A stretch of 48,332 bases of DNA from Apostichopus parvimensis (lineage: Eukaryota; Echinodermata; Holothuroidea; Aspidochirotida; Stichopodidae), in the NCBI GenBank assembly GCA_000934455.1, contig KN885592.1:34598-82929 (forward strand), read 5' to 3'. Every line of letters begins with the position of its first letter. Within the stretch, counting starts at the first letter, position 1. Below, piece by piece: positions 1 through 12,300 of this stretch. The translations under genes were made by a program, and so were the position numbers. The notes beneath the pieces are model-generated. The model was not told where the DNA came from, did no database searches, and worked only from the letters and a program-made list of their open reading frames with translations.

Positions 1-2
1 CA

Positions 3-74
3 GCCTCCACCGGGATTCGAACCCGGGCCTCCCGCTTTGTACGCGGACACCCTAACCAACTAGGCTCTATGGAC
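3..74 (-). tRNA. tRNA-like sequence (pseudogene or SINE head)
   Basis: On the minus strand this folds as a tRNA. It has a D-arm with the box A-like run GCCTAGTTGG, a five-pair anticodon stem around the loop GTACAAA, and a canonical T-arm with GGTTCGAATCC (box B). The apparent anticodon is ACA, which is unusual. The acceptor stem has about two mismatches plus wobbles, and position 8 is not T. This fits a tRNA pseudogene or the head of a tRNA-derived SINE whose body lies beyond the left edge better than a working tRNA. Confidence 0.6.
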
Positions 75-239
75 GCTGATTTGTATGTCCAGAGGTTCGA
101 AACCGGTAAGGATAGTGAAAATGTACAACTCACTCGTCTCGAAGTTAAGAGACAGCAATCTGTTCTGACTCTTAAGTATATAGGAAGATAAGAAGAAAAA
201 ATATTGTATGCAATCTTTCGAGAATGGCCCGGACATTTG

Positions 240-245
240 TTTATT
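240..245 (-). promoter_or_regulatory. Polyadenylation signal AATAAA for the Ig/mucin gene
   Basis: AATAAA on the minus strand lies about 40 bases past the stop codon of the Ig-like membrane protein gene, a normal distance for a cleavage signal. Inferred from position only. Confidence 0.5.
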
Positions 246-283
246 TATACTTAACTGTCGGTGTGCAGATCAGCTATTTATAT

Positions 284-2074
284 CTATAAATGTGTACTTT
301 GGATCCATGTGTTGGTGGGGTCGTTATAGACTCGTTTGATCGATCGCCCGCCATCTTCATGAACTAAGTGTGTTTTACTGTGATGACCGTTACTCTGACC
401 CTGTTCGATGGGGTCGATGCTTGTCTCATATGAATTGGCGGGGTGTGGGGATCCACCAGCGAGTGTTCCTGATGACGTCACGGGAATGTTGTTGTTGTTC
501 GAACGTTCCTCTCTTCGACGACTGCATATGCAAATAAGTGGCAGTATCAGAAGAAGTAGTATAATAACTACAATAAGAGGAATGATATAATATAAAAGCA
601 TTCCTAAAGTATTTAAATATGGTTTCTCTGTTTCTGGAAGTACACTAGTACTATCAAGTTCCCCTGACGACGCGGGTGACATACCCTCTGACGTCATCAC
701 TTGTAGTGAGTCTCCTACTGTTTCATTTGCATTTACATGTTCCCTCTCTTCAGTCGTTGTTGTTGCCGTCGAATGCACAATATCTGAAACAGCATTGGGT
801 GTTCCTGTTTTGGTCGTAGAGGTCATGACCTTTGAACCGAACGATTGATCGGTAGGCTCAGTGGGAGTAACCGTGGACATCGTTAAGTTTGCCCCCTTCG
901 AATAAATACGGTCTGTATTACTGTTTGGGGATTCTTCATATGTCGTCACAGGTTGTGATGTTGCGACCTTTGAACCCGTTTTTGTAATGGTAGGGTTAGT
1001 TGTGTTATAGTTATATGTTGATGTCGTGACCTTTGAACCCTGGTCCTCAGTCGTCATATTGACGTTTGATGTAGCTGTTGAAGATGATTGAACTGTACTC
1101 TGGATCGACTGACTGACTGATGTACTCGACGTTGTATTAGTAAATACAGACACGTAGGACGTTGTTCCTGATGATTGCAAAGTGGTGGTGTTGGTGGTGA
1201 TATCTGGGTGGGTTACATTCCTCTGATGAGGCTCATTTGTCTCTTCCATCGTTTGCGGTATGCTGCTGGGAGGCAGATGCGTTGACGAAGGCCTTTGCGT
1301 GACTATATTGTCGTCAGTTTTTGGCGTACGGTTGTAAGACATAGTAATCGTCTGGATAAGATTTTTAACCAAAATTGGCCCAATTTCGCAAGAAAATGGC
1401 GGGTGGGATGTAGAATTCTTGGACATGATGTTACACCTAAAGAGTGCACCATCGTCAGTGAGCTGTAAAGATTCTATATTAACCGTTCGTTTCTTCTTGA
1501 GGCCTAGCGTTATCTCTTCTGATGCGGTCAAATTTTCGATTGAACCATTTGGTGAGACTTTCAGCCAGCTCGATATTAATAAATCCTGAAGATCTTTGAA
1601 AAAACAGGAAAGTGTTATAGTGTCACCTCGGTTTAAGATTCCTGTTTCCCCTGGCCAGCATCCCGGTGAAGTTTCATTGACAGTAAGTAACTCAAAAAAG
1701 TGAGAATGAGAAATATTCCTATTGTAGATGACTATACAAGTGTATAATCCTGTCGTGTTAATGTTAACCGTTTTAATTGTAATTACGCGGGAATAATTGA
1801 GACCGGTCTTAGATATCTCGAATCTATCCGAGAATTGGCTTATCGCACCTTGTTGGTTATAAATGACTTCATTTCTAAATCGAATGATAAACAATAGCTC
1901 ATTAGTAACGACTCCACTTACTTCACAGACTAACTTCAGATTCATTTCTCCATTATATATAAATCTGTTGTTCGCTTCATTCATTAAAAACATGTTTAAT
2001 TCCATAGCAAAAACCGGACTTGAAATCGAGATCAAAATAACACCAAGTAAGGCATTTTTCGCAGCAATTCCCAT
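284..2074 (-). CDS. Ig-domain, mucin-stalk type I membrane protein, single exon
   Basis: A 596-residue open frame without introns. Residues 1-23 form a signal peptide (hydrophobic core, cleavage near VFA|M). Two Ig-like domains follow: the first with C50 and C113 (the latter in a GLYTC motif), the second with C157 and C214 (preceded by TDDG, as in Ig F strands). Residues about 240-485 are Ser/Thr-rich with many N-glycosylation sequons and a recurring GSKV(T/A/M)TS motif, a mucin-like stalk. Residues about 493-517 are a strong membrane helix followed by a basic stop-transfer CSRRREER and a tail of about 78 residues with tyrosines at 549 and 583. The start has a good context (AAAGATGG). The role is probably adhesion or recognition at the cell surface; no specific family is recognised. 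The lack of introns is unusual for an Ig protein and could mean a retrocopy, or that only the main exon is seen. Confidence 0.8.
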   Translation of the reverse strand: MGIAAKNALLGVILISISSPVFAMELNMFLMNEANNRFIYNGEMNLKLVCEVSGVVTNELLFIIRFRNEVIYNQQGAISQFSDRFEISKTGLNYSRVITIKTVNINTTGLYTCIVIYNRNISHSHFFELLTVNETSPGCWPGETGILNRGDTITLSCFFKDLQDLLISSWLKVSPNGSIENLTASEEITLGLKKKRTVNIESLQLTDDGALFRCNIMSKNSTSHPPFSCEIGPILVKNLIQTITMSYNRTPKTDDNIVTQRPSSTHLPPSSIPQTMEETNEPHQRNVTHPDITTNTTTLQSSGTTSYVSVFTNTTSSTSVSQSIQSTVQSSSTATSNVNMTTEDQGSKVTTSTYNYNTTNPTITKTGSKVATSQPVTTYEESPNSNTDRIYSKGANLTMSTVTPTEPTDQSFGSKVMTSTTKTGTPNAVSDIVHSTATTTTEEREHVNANETVGDSLQVMTSEGMSPASSGELDSTSVLPETEKPYLNTLGMLLYYIIPLIVVIILLLLILPLICICSRRREERSNNNNIPVTSSGTLAGGSPHPANSYETSIDPIEQGQSNGHHSKTHLVHEDGGRSIKRVYNDPTNTWIQSTHL

Positions 2075-2164
2075 CTTTATATCAGTTGCATATTTTCACT
2101 TTTCAACCATAGAAAATCTGTAATAGCAGTAGTTGTTGTAGTGTACAACTATAGCTTTACAATC

Positions 2165-2172
2165 TGACGTCA
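2165..2172. promoter_or_regulatory. CRE palindrome TGACGTCA upstream of the Ig/mucin gene
   Basis: A full palindromic cAMP-response element lies about 90 bases upstream of the start codon of the minus-strand Ig/mucin gene, a plausible proximal promoter position. CREB/ATF proteins bind this sequence in animals. No TATA box is evident nearby, and activity is inferred from sequence alone. Confidence 0.35.
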
Positions 2173-2199
2173 TCCTCCACATTGAACACAAATCATGAA

Positions 2200-5100
2200 A
2201 CTGTTGTAAAACCAACTGGCATTGCAAAGAAAAGTCAACAAAAAATAAAATAAAATTAATGAATTTACATCTCCTTTGTCTTTTCTTTCCAGTCAGCGTT
2301 CCAATGAGACGTATTTGAAGAGGCCTAATTTATTCCCAGTCGACTCAGGAAAAACGCACAAGTTTAACAGTATCCGGGCATATCAATACACGTGTTGTAT
2401 ATACAGCAGTCGTACATAATGACATCGACATAACCTATACTTATATATCATCCGATACTAATGTAAACTTGACTCAGGTAGACGAAGCTAATATATTTCT
2501 TCGATTTATCGATTATTTTATTCAAAGAAAAAACGTCAGCTTTTTTTTTCCCCGTCACAATATCAAGAATTTGTATGAATATACACACAAAGCATTTCGA
2601 TTGTGTAAACCTTCTCCGTATAATTAAACACAGTTCTTTGCCGTTCTATATAGCAGTACTACAGTATAACTCTGTATGCTGTGGCGTCGCAGAGTTCAAT
2701 TTCCATGCAACTTATATGAGAATCACAAACTTGCACTGACGTTGATAACCAGGAATCTGCGATTTTCGAACGGTTTTTGTTTGTCGCACGTTTGCCAAAA
2801 ACTTAAAGCACGTGTCTTATACCGAGGACATGATTTCACAGTTAATATAATCCTCTCTGAACGTAGCTGATTTTTGGCAGCCAAATATATTATATATGTA
2901 TATTAAAAATATATAATTCGCGCCTACTTGGCGATATGAGAAGATGCAGGTCTATGACTTAGTACAAATGAAACAAAAAAACTTTCGATTGGAAGTATTG
3001 TCTAAATCCGTCACACGATACACCGGTAGGCCTATATAGTTTTTACAAAATGAAAATTTTCGTTATTACATTTTCCAAAGTTTAGCAGTCGAGAATACGG
3101 TGGTTATAATAAAACATCGAGGAATAAGAACCCGTAAACATCAAAGGTTTTTGCTTTTTCATTTTATCCATTCAAGGCGAAATGTTGTGCTTCCATGCAT
3201 GGTGAGATCTACATGCAGACATTTTAACATACAGAAATCGATTCTAAAAAAGGTTCTAATTTGCCTTTGAGTTTTACGATTGACATAATCAAGTTAACCT
3301 CATTTTCCGACTGTTTAGACAGTTGAATAATTTACTAAACTGTTAAAGTAATTGTAATTAATATTGGCTGCTGTTCAAATATTAGCTGCATTTTCTGTTA
3401 TTCCATGTTTGTAAGGTCAAAGGTGAAATGAAGCTGCGTCACAACAGATAATATATACATTAATGGAACCATTTGCAACCCAAAAATTCCTTCAATGCTT
3501 TATAAGGTAAAATTGCACACAGAAATCACGAAAATATCCGATACACTTCCAGAAATGGTCAAGCTTTATGGCTGCCTAGCTAGGAGATTACATTACTGTC
3601 ATTCAGTACCCAAAAGCTAGGCGGTCAAATGTCGTTGTCATGTTTCGCGGTTACGTCATCTGCCTGGACCAATTAAAACATCTCTTGAATCAGGTAACAG
3701 AAATATAATTAGGAGATAATTATGAACCAATCAGACTGCATCCTGAAAGAATTAAATCACTAATATTTTCCCTCCAAAGCAGAAGAGGCGGCTTCAATCC
3801 AGGTGGAAACAGGTGAATGCCCGTTGGCCAATAATTTAGCTATTTCAGCTATACAGGTTTCATGGTGTTCGCAACCTTGAAAAGTGAGTCTCATAGCACT
3901 TATATGTGGGATCAAGTTCACAGAATCGCAGATCTATAATATCGCATTAGTTGTCGCCCAACATTAATATTATACAGTCACTTAATATTTTCGTCGCGGT
4001 TTATGAAACCTCTGTCGGTTGTAGAAAACAGTACTGAGCCAATTGTTATTAAACAATCAGCAAACATTACTCGTCGACATGGCATTAACTTGATGTAATT
4101 ATTAAAAGTCGTTCAAGGGTGAGATTCTCACGGTTTTTTGTTGTTGATAGAATTCCTAAAGGTTTGTAACTTATTAGCCTTGTGCCCTCTAACGGAACGA
4201 TATTGATCTAAGGCTAGACTCAAAAGATCTTTTAAAGTTGTAGCAATTCATTTTGGTCAGATAGTTCTGAATTTGTCTTTTGTTTAGATTTCGTGCTTGG
4301 AGTATATATAGAATGTGCAATTATATTAAAATTGTTCATACTAACTTGAAGTACCTATAATGACTCTTTTTCAAAAGATGTTAATATTAGCCTATATAGG
4401 TAAAGGGAAATATATTCAATATTTTCATATGGAAAAGATTGCATGAAAAGAAAACACAATTAAAGCAAAAATCCTTTAAACAATCTGTTTTGTTGTCCTT
4501 TTCCAAATTGATGGAAAGGAGTTATGCAAGTTAATATTGACAATTCGTTTGTTGCTGTTTCATATTATAATTCCCAAAAAATTACTTAAATTATTACTTG
4601 ATTGTAAACAATCATAATCATGATGAGCGCATGCGCTGGGAAATCATCGAGAAGCGAATCTATGAATTGCTGGCGTCTATATACCTTCACTTAGTGATTC
4701 CAAAATCCATGAAGGTATCTTAGGTTCATCAATCGGAAACTTACTTTGACTAAGATGCTGTAAATTTGGTAAAATTGTTCACCAAGCGCAAACAGCTGCT
4801 TTAAAGTGCTGAGGGGGCACAACTGAAGGGTGATATGCTCACATAAATACTTTAACACATACATAACAATGGGCTTTTGGCATTTGTTTAATCTTTCATT
4901 GTGTTATCTGACTAGAAATAATATTATCCTTTGGTATGAATCGCCAAATTCATACCCATTGGGTGGTGATAGGTCAAGCGTCACTGTTCGTTGAACTCCG
5001 TATACTTCGACCCACTAACTTATTGTTGTTGTTTTGCAGATCAGTTAAAAAGGAAAGTTACGTTTGTTTCTTTCTCTACTTTTTCTTGCACCCTGGTGCA

Positions 5101-5957
5101 ACTATCCTTCATGAATTCTAAATAATATTTTTTTAACTTTGGTAAATGTATAATATAAGGCTGTTTTGTTAGACGTAAAATGTTGCATTCTGGGGCATAA
5201 CTAGACTTATAAGTCAGGTCCATAATAACGATCTATAATAACTACTTTTGAATTTTGTGTGAGGTTGAAAAGGGAGGGAAGAGGGGAAGGGGGTAGGGAT
5301 ATGCTGTGCCTGATATCGTCAATGGACTCAGAGGAGTGGTTCAGTTCATATCCCCGACTGAAAGTAAACCATCCCTAGAGTTTAACGTTTTTCCGTTTCA
5401 CTGATGACAATTTATGTGGAGCCCCGTTGTGCACCCTAGCCCCCCCCCCAGCCCTATCCAAATGTACAGATTACTATAGCTAATTCATGCATGCTAACTG
5501 CACTAATGTATATGTACGTTGTTTCTGTACTATGACCATAATACATCAATGACTCAGGCAGGAGACGTGAGTTTCCATACATATAGTCGTCTATACATAA
5601 TCACACACGGTACCGTTAACACGGAGGCCAGTTTACGATAACTGGATAATCAGTGTGTTGATACTAATTGTTATCACGAAACTGACGAATGACAGGGGGC
5701 CTATAGGGAGAACTTAGGCAGCTATACTTCAGTTGCACTGCCGCTAATTGTCAAAAATAAAAATTAACTGCTTGCGATGGAAACAAAATGAACAACTACT
5801 GATTAGAATTGAGGAGAGAACAGAGCTAAATGTCATGTTCTGTCACAAATTATCGGATTTGTCTGATTTTGAACATTAAGTGACACTGGATGCAATTATA
5901 GTTCTACCCACAGAGAGGATCGCTCCGTGCATATAAGAAAAAAAATTGACAAGCATG
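2200..5957. other. Intergenic, no gene seen
   Basis: AT-rich sequence without a recognisable exon or mobile element. It has short G/C homopolymer runs near 5250-5450 and a 12-base palindrome AGCGCATGCGCT at 4626-4637 that contains an NRF-1 type site. Open frames here are short and resemble nothing I know. Confidence 0.5.
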
Positions 5958-6294
5958 TTAAAGGGGGGGGGGGGGAACAATTCGCCCTCGAAGTTTAAGG
6001 TGACGTTTTCTTCTTGTCGCTACAAAATGCAGACAGTAATGAAACGTGATACCTTGTTATCTGTTATCTAGACCTGAGATGTCCACGCTGCTATGTACAC
6101 TGTGTTGTGGCTACTGACCGTAGCTGTATGTATTGACTGTACACTAGTGTCTAATTACCGACGGTAGCAAGCTGTGTGTGTATTTCCTGGGATCGATGGT
6201 GGTGTCTAACACTTCTGTTACACCTCATTCGAAACTAGGTCAGATTATACCGGCATGAGGCGTTTCTTTGTGCGCGAGTCTTCACACCCTTTAA
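5958..6294 (+). mobile_element. TTAA-flanked MITE, copy A (degenerate left end)
   Basis: One of seven copies of a roughly 370-bp element bounded by TTAA on both sides. The right end reads GCGCGAGTCTTCACACCCTTTAA as in the other copies. The left end is eroded: TTAAAGG is followed by a poly-G run and only a trace of the CGCCC motif. The internal block with GTCGCTACAAAATGC and the GATCGATGGTGG motif matches the other copies. It has no coding capacity. Confidence 0.75.
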
Positions 6295-6813
6295 ACAGAG
6301 TACACATCTCGACTAATTGTTACACAATCAGTGCATAATTTAAAAATCAATATAGGTGCATTCATGTCTCATGCATCCAGATGCCTTGCAAAAGGCGATT
6401 CATGTGCCCAGAGCCCCCAATGCCCAGGGGACACAAGGCCAAGTGACCCCAAAGTCCAGGGGACCCAATGGTTGATTCTGCCATTTTAAGTCAACTATTC
6501 GCAACTGCCAGTCAAGTATATAACCAGACAGACCTAGTACATTTAATGGCTTTAACACTTAGTGTGGCTTTGTGACAAACGTAGTTTACATGAAGTTAAA
6601 GAGGAAGTGCCCCATCTCTCACTCTCATGCAAGTAGTAACAATAGTGAAATCTAAATGACTATTTCACATTCTGAATATGGTTTACAATTTATTAAAAAT
6701 ACACAATATTTACATAAAAAAGGATAATGATGAAGAGTAATACATATAGCAGATCAAGAAACTTTTCTTTAATAACAAAAACAAAAACATATCAACTGAA
6801 TTAACAGTTTTTA

Positions 6814-7135
6814 CCTATCGGTATTTGTTACGTATCGAAGGTAACACAGTATTTGCTACGTATCGAAGGTAACATGGTTGTTGCTATATGCCAAAGGTAA
6901 CACGGTAGTTGTTCCATGTCTAAGGTAACACGGTAGTTGTTACCCGTCGACGGTAACACGGTAGTTGTTACCTATTGAAGGTAACACTGTATTAGTTATG
7001 TATCAAAGGTAACACGGTAGTTGATCCATGTCTAAGGTAACATGGTAGTTGTTACATGTCAAATGTAACACGGTAGTTGTTACCTATTGAAGGTAACACA
7101 GTATTAAAGTTATGTATCGAAGGTAACAGTGTACA
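6814..7135. repeat. GGTAAC/GTTACC minisatellite, about 28-bp unit
   Basis: About eleven imperfect units of the pattern GGTAACACGGTAGTTG followed by TTACCTATCGAA. Each unit holds GGTAAC and its reverse complement GTTACC about 15 bases apart, so single units can form short hairpins. Degenerate outliers recur at about 7544-7585 and 7725-7770. Confidence 0.8.
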
Positions 7136-8095
7136 CTCAAGGTGGTACATGTATGGCAAGGAAAGCTGCAAGAGTTACAACAAGATATTGAGGAAGGATA
7201 ATTTTTGCATTATTTAAATTTAGTGATTTAAATTCTTGTGTTAGTATCAGTTAATTTGTCATATCTGTTGCTATATAGTAGTTTTATGGCAAAGAAAGTT
7301 GCAGGGGTTAAAGCAAGGTGATGAGGTTTATATACTTTAGCAAGCTGTTGGCATCACACACAAAAAAGGTATTAAAGTAAGATTTTAAATTCCTTCATAG
7401 GATTTCAACGGTATTTATAACAATTAACAAGAATATAACTATTTGTTTTTTCTTTAAGGATGTTGGATTACTTTTACTTCAGTGATTGAAAGTCAAATAA
7501 ATATTGTAAGTTGTACATATGGATTTATAAGGGTTATTAGCCATCAAAGGTAACATGATTGTAGTTGTTACCTATCAAAGGTAACAGCTGTGCACACTAA
7601 AGCTGTCCCTTTATAGCAATGTAGGTTTGCAGTAGTTGGCACAAAGCTATGAGTTAACATATAAAAATGTTTAAATCAGATAAAGTATTTTTAATTTTTT
7701 AATTTTTTTTTTAGCTGTACATTTTTTTAGGTAACATAATTGTAGTTGTTACCCATCGAAGGTAACAGCTGTGTACACTAAAGAGCTATGCCCCTTTATG
7801 GCAAGGTAAGTTTGAAGTAGTTAGAACTTCAGGTAATGAGAATTGAACTTACAGAAGTAGTCTTTCCTCTCCTGACAGTTATTATATTTTAATTTAGGCC
7901 GGCAAAATTTTGTCATTACATAAAGTAAGATAATTTACTCTTAAACTCTATTATAAAATAGTAGTTACTTTGTCTTTATAGCTTAATATAGTTGTAGTTA
8001 CCCCAGAGATGAAGGCTGACACATTCATGGTGCAGGTTTACGGCAAAGTGGGAAAAAAGAACTGTAGGAGTTTTAGAACAAAGTTCAAGGGGTTG
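7112..8095. repeat. Degenerate higher-order repeat next to the GGTAAC array
   Basis: A block combining a GGTAACAG-type start, a GTGYACACTAAAG motif and a run like TTATGGCAAGGAAAGTTGCAG recurs near 7112-7180, 7280-7320, 7555-7650, 7730-7830 and 7985-8085, with 130 to 240 bp spacing. It looks like an old tandem duplication of the array edge. It lies downstream of the Kazal gene's tail exon. Confidence 0.5.
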
Positions 8096-8679
8096 ATCAG
8101 GAGAAAACTTGTCCGACTAACAATGTTAACGTTGACATTTGAACTCCAATAGTGTTGTGCTATTAAATAGAACTGACTTGAAGTTGAACAAATTCAAACT
8201 TACTGTATTTATAAGTGTCAGCCATACATTTGAATATTGATCATCATGACAACATGCAGCTGTGAGCTTTTGAAATTGAAAGACACTCAATCGTACAAAC
8301 CTACATAAAAAGTCAAGGCAAACCTGTTGGATCTTAAACCTATATATACAAAAATTTGAAAACTGTGAATAAAAAATTATCTGAGGATATGAAAACTGGA
8401 TTTTACATAATGGATCTGGCCATGTGCTCTGTGTTCAGCATAAAGACAAGGACAATTAATTTTGAACTCTTGTGCATTTACGTTAGTAAAGACTAGGCCG
8501 GACTGAGCGGGCATGTGATTGGTCAGGGAGTGTGTGTGTGTGAGTGTGGCAGTCCTAACAAACACCCCTACCAACAACACTAGCCACTGAAACTCTGCTG
8601 ATGGGAAATTTGCTCACATGTACCACACCACAATACCCCCCACCCTCTCCCACCTCACCTGGTGGCTAAGACCTTATTG

Positions 8680-9306
8680 CTACCTGGACAAAATGGAAAC
8701 CAATTCCATATTGATTGCCTCTTCATATGACGGTGGAGGATCCAAAGGATGATATGAGCACGATGGTGGAGCTAATCTGGACTGGGTGGTACCTAGGGCC
8801 ATGGCGGCAGTATTCATTGTTATTTCAGAGGGCAAGTGGACGGGTGCTTCGTGAGACATTGCAGAGGCCGTCAACCGGCCAGAGGATGGATTGATGGGTC
8901 CTCCAGGGGTCATCTGCTCTGTGGAACAATTCTCCTGATTCTCGCGGTACGAAGGAAGACTAGTATCGGTTGGTCCGTGGGACATCGCTGCCTGTGGAGG
9001 GACCCTCAACCATGGATACGAAAAGTCGATGGGTGCTTCAGGATTCTGATCTGTGGAAAAGTTCACCCTATTCCCACTGGACGGATTGACTGTCCATGGA
9101 TTCTGGTCAGATCTATTTCCAATGTCAGTTCGTAGTCCAAAGGATGGTCGTATCGGTCCTCTGAGGTCCTGATTTGTGGAATAGTTCACGATGTTTCCAT
9201 GTGTGAATTCATTCGCCGTTCGCCTACTCCCGGCACAATTTGCAGAATTACTAACAGGGGTTCTAGAGACCGCAACACCTGGGGTCCATACCGATGAGGG
9301 TGGTGG
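8680..9306 (-). CDS. Kazal gene exon 4: cytoplasmic tail with PPSYEEA
   Basis: The terminal coding exon opens in phase 0 after a TGCATGCAG acceptor, starting at Pro-Pro-Pro-Ser-Ser, and ends at TAG. It contains three to four diverged repeats around an N-x-S-T-x-Q core followed by (G/A)PI, an LPSY motif, and the PPSYEEA motif 12 residues before the end of the protein. Confidence 0.85.
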   Translation of the reverse strand, partial: PPPSSVWTPGVAVSRTPVSNSANCAGSRRTANEFTHGNIVNYSTNQDLRGPIRPSFGLRTDIGNRSDQNPWTVNPSSGNRVNFSTDQNPEAPIDFSYPWLRVPPQAAMSHGPTDTSLPSYRENQENCSTEQMTPGGPINPSSGRLTASAMSHEAPVHLPSEITMNTAAMALGTTQSRLAPPSCSYHPLDPPPSYEEAINMELVSILSR

Positions 9307-12300
9307 CTGCATGCAAGATCAACAAAAAATATCCTGTCAGGTTGACGTTCGTTTAATTATGCTGCAAGTTATTACACGTTACGTTACGTACGGTTAAAGA
9401 TCATCATTATGCATTCCCCCCCCAAAGGTACCTAATTGCTAATTATAACTTTCACCCCCCCCCACCCCCCCCCCTCCCCTAAAAAAGTATTTTTCCTCTA
9501 CTAGGTTTTGGCTCTGAAAATTATTATCAGATTTAGAGGAGAACAGATAAATTTAATGTCCAAGAGAAGAATGAATGCTCTGAGGGTGGATGCATTAAAC
9601 TTGAGGATTGTTCAAGTTTAGACATCAAGTGACAAGTATATGACTTGCTATCATGTAGCCTACATATGGGAAAAGCATTTATGATCTTCAATGAAAAACT
9701 ATGTTTTTCAAATTGGCACTAAAGTTGTCATAATCTGAAAAAGATAAAATATTAATGAAGGTGACCTTTTCTCGACAGGAAATCTTGGGACGTATGATGA
9801 TGATATTCAGCCCCCTCCCCCAATGTCATTTTGACAAAGATGTGTAAATTAGTAACCACACTGTATTTTTAAATGTAACCGGAGAGGTTTAGTAGACAAC
9901 TTGATACTGAAGGCCGGTAGTCAAAGACGGTGTTGACAATTTTACTCCCCTTGATGAAAGGGGTTCCTGATTCCCTGCTTTAAAGTTCAGGCCTTGTCTT
10001 GTTTTGACCAACAATAAAGGGCTATAACCCTTTTATAGTAACATACCTCAGTAGTTCTCTGCTTAGCTATATATCCGATACAACAGAAGATACCCTGGAA
10101 AAAATGATAAAACATTATATACACACACTTGTTGGGGGAGTCTCAATTCTCCCCCCCCCCACCCCTCACCCTCTGATACAGCAAAGGAAGGTAGAAAATT
10201 TTTCTTTTTGAACATTTGGAATAAATTTCTTTTCATTTTTTCTATATCAAACTAATACAATTGTACAAATAAAGAAAGGGTATATACTAGCAATATTACC
10301 ATGTTTTTGTATTATTTTTTTTTTTGGTACCAGAAATAGCACACGTCAAATATATATAGTTTAATAGGCAGGCACCAAATCAAATTTGTTAGGTAAACAC
10401 TGGAATTAATCATGAGAAACCAGCTTTGCGGAACATGGAGATCTGAAATACATCTGTAGTGATTAGAGATCTAAGTGACTAATGAAGGGAATATATCACC
10501 TAGCTAATGTGCTATATATTGCTAGACTGGGTTGTGACTTTTTTTTCCGATAAGGAAAACCCGAAAACCTGACAAACTAGAGTAACCGTTGTGATCCAGT
10601 TTCTACAGCAATAAATGTACACATATTTTGAACTCTTCTGTTTTGTATGGCGTGAGTGGTAATTACATTACACAAAACATGGAAACAACACTTGTCTGAT
10701 GGGTTAAATTTAATGTGGGAAATTCTTTCTTTTGGAAATATTTACATAGACCTATATACATGTATATTATTTACTATAAATTTATACGAAATCCCCATTA
10801 CATGTTATGCTTATTAAAGCAAGTAGGAGGTATGGCGAATGCAAAAGCACAAATTATGTAAAGATTATTTTTATCAAGCTGGTACAAAATCATGAACATT
10901 TACGGTCCCCTTCTTCAGTGTCAAAAATTCATTAGCCAACGTCCAGTCCCCGTTTAAGAATACAAACAATACCTACCATCAGGAAGAAAAAGGCTATGAC
11001 TGCAGAGATAACTATGGCAGTTTTGGACTCCGCTGAAATAAGAAAAAAAGATAAAAAAAAGGGGAAAGAACATAAAAAAGACCTCTATGGAATGCTCCGT
11101 TTAAGGCTACATTTATAATGACATCATTCCTCAGTGCAGAGTGACCTTCATGTTTATAACAGTTCGACAGTCCACCGTGTTTTCTTCTTTTTAGCTCATC
11201 CAAGAAATAGTCTTTCAAATTTAAAAATAGCACAGCTACCGAATTGCTCCCATGTTTTTCCTTGACAAATTTAAAACAATCATGTTGTGTTGTGGCCGAG
11301 TGGATAAAGACGGTGGCATTTGAAGCAATGAGGCTTAGCAATTGGGAGGTTCCAGGTTCGATACTAGGCCGGGTCTTAATAATGTGGGTTGTTCATCCAA
11401 TGCGATATACATTTTTCGCATCTGAAATGACTCTCTAAATTCAAGATTCCAAATTCATGACGGTCAAGCTTGCCTATAGAAAATTGGTCCTCCTCAAAAT
11501 CACTCGAGCATTAATAATTTGTTACTCCATAGCATAAACTACCCCAATACTGATTCATCCTTGAGCGCACCTACTTGACTGACCAGTCACCTGTATGATT
11601 GTAAACACATTTTAGATGAAAATAGTGCTGGGCGGGATTCACGATTTTTAAGACAGTGCTGGGCGGTAATGTTTAGTGCTGGACGGGGTCGCCCAGCGTG
11701 GGCACATCCCTGTAGTAGGTAAACTGCATGGTATATATATTTTAGTTTTGTATGGGATTTAATGACTGTACATACTCGGTAAACAGAATACTGTGGCACG
11801 GGTTTTTAGGTCAGGTTTGTCTTCGCAATCTCTAGTCCATAGAAATTCACAGAAAGATGAATAAGTCACTCCATCCGAACCACACACTGAATTAGTATGG
11901 CCGAGGCGATCACAATTCGACTTCCAACAGAAGGCTGCAAAATACAAAAGAAAGGATTGAGGTACTCAATTCTCACTGGCACAGAAGAAACAACAACAAA
12001 ACTAAATAACTCACATATTGCCAAACTAAATAACTCACATTTGCATAAATTAGGAGGGTCCAATTTGTCTTGTCAACTACACCCCCCCCCTCCCCAACCA
12101 CTTCCTCTCTTTTCAATGTGATATGTCTCAGAATTAAAGTCAGAGCTGAGTGTATATCCTGACCAGCCTATTAGCTGAAGTTGAGTAAGCTCACACCAGT
12201 TGTTACATATACACATGAATTGCTTTAAAGGATGTGAAGACTCGCGCAAAAAGAAACATCTAATGCCGGTCATTTGACCTAGTTTCGAATGAGGTGTAAC

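Noticed and set aside
3-74. Functional tRNA-Cys with anticodon ACA
   Set aside because: Mismatched acceptor stem, missing T8, a purine at loop position 32 and an anticodon rarely used; better explained as a SINE head or pseudogene.
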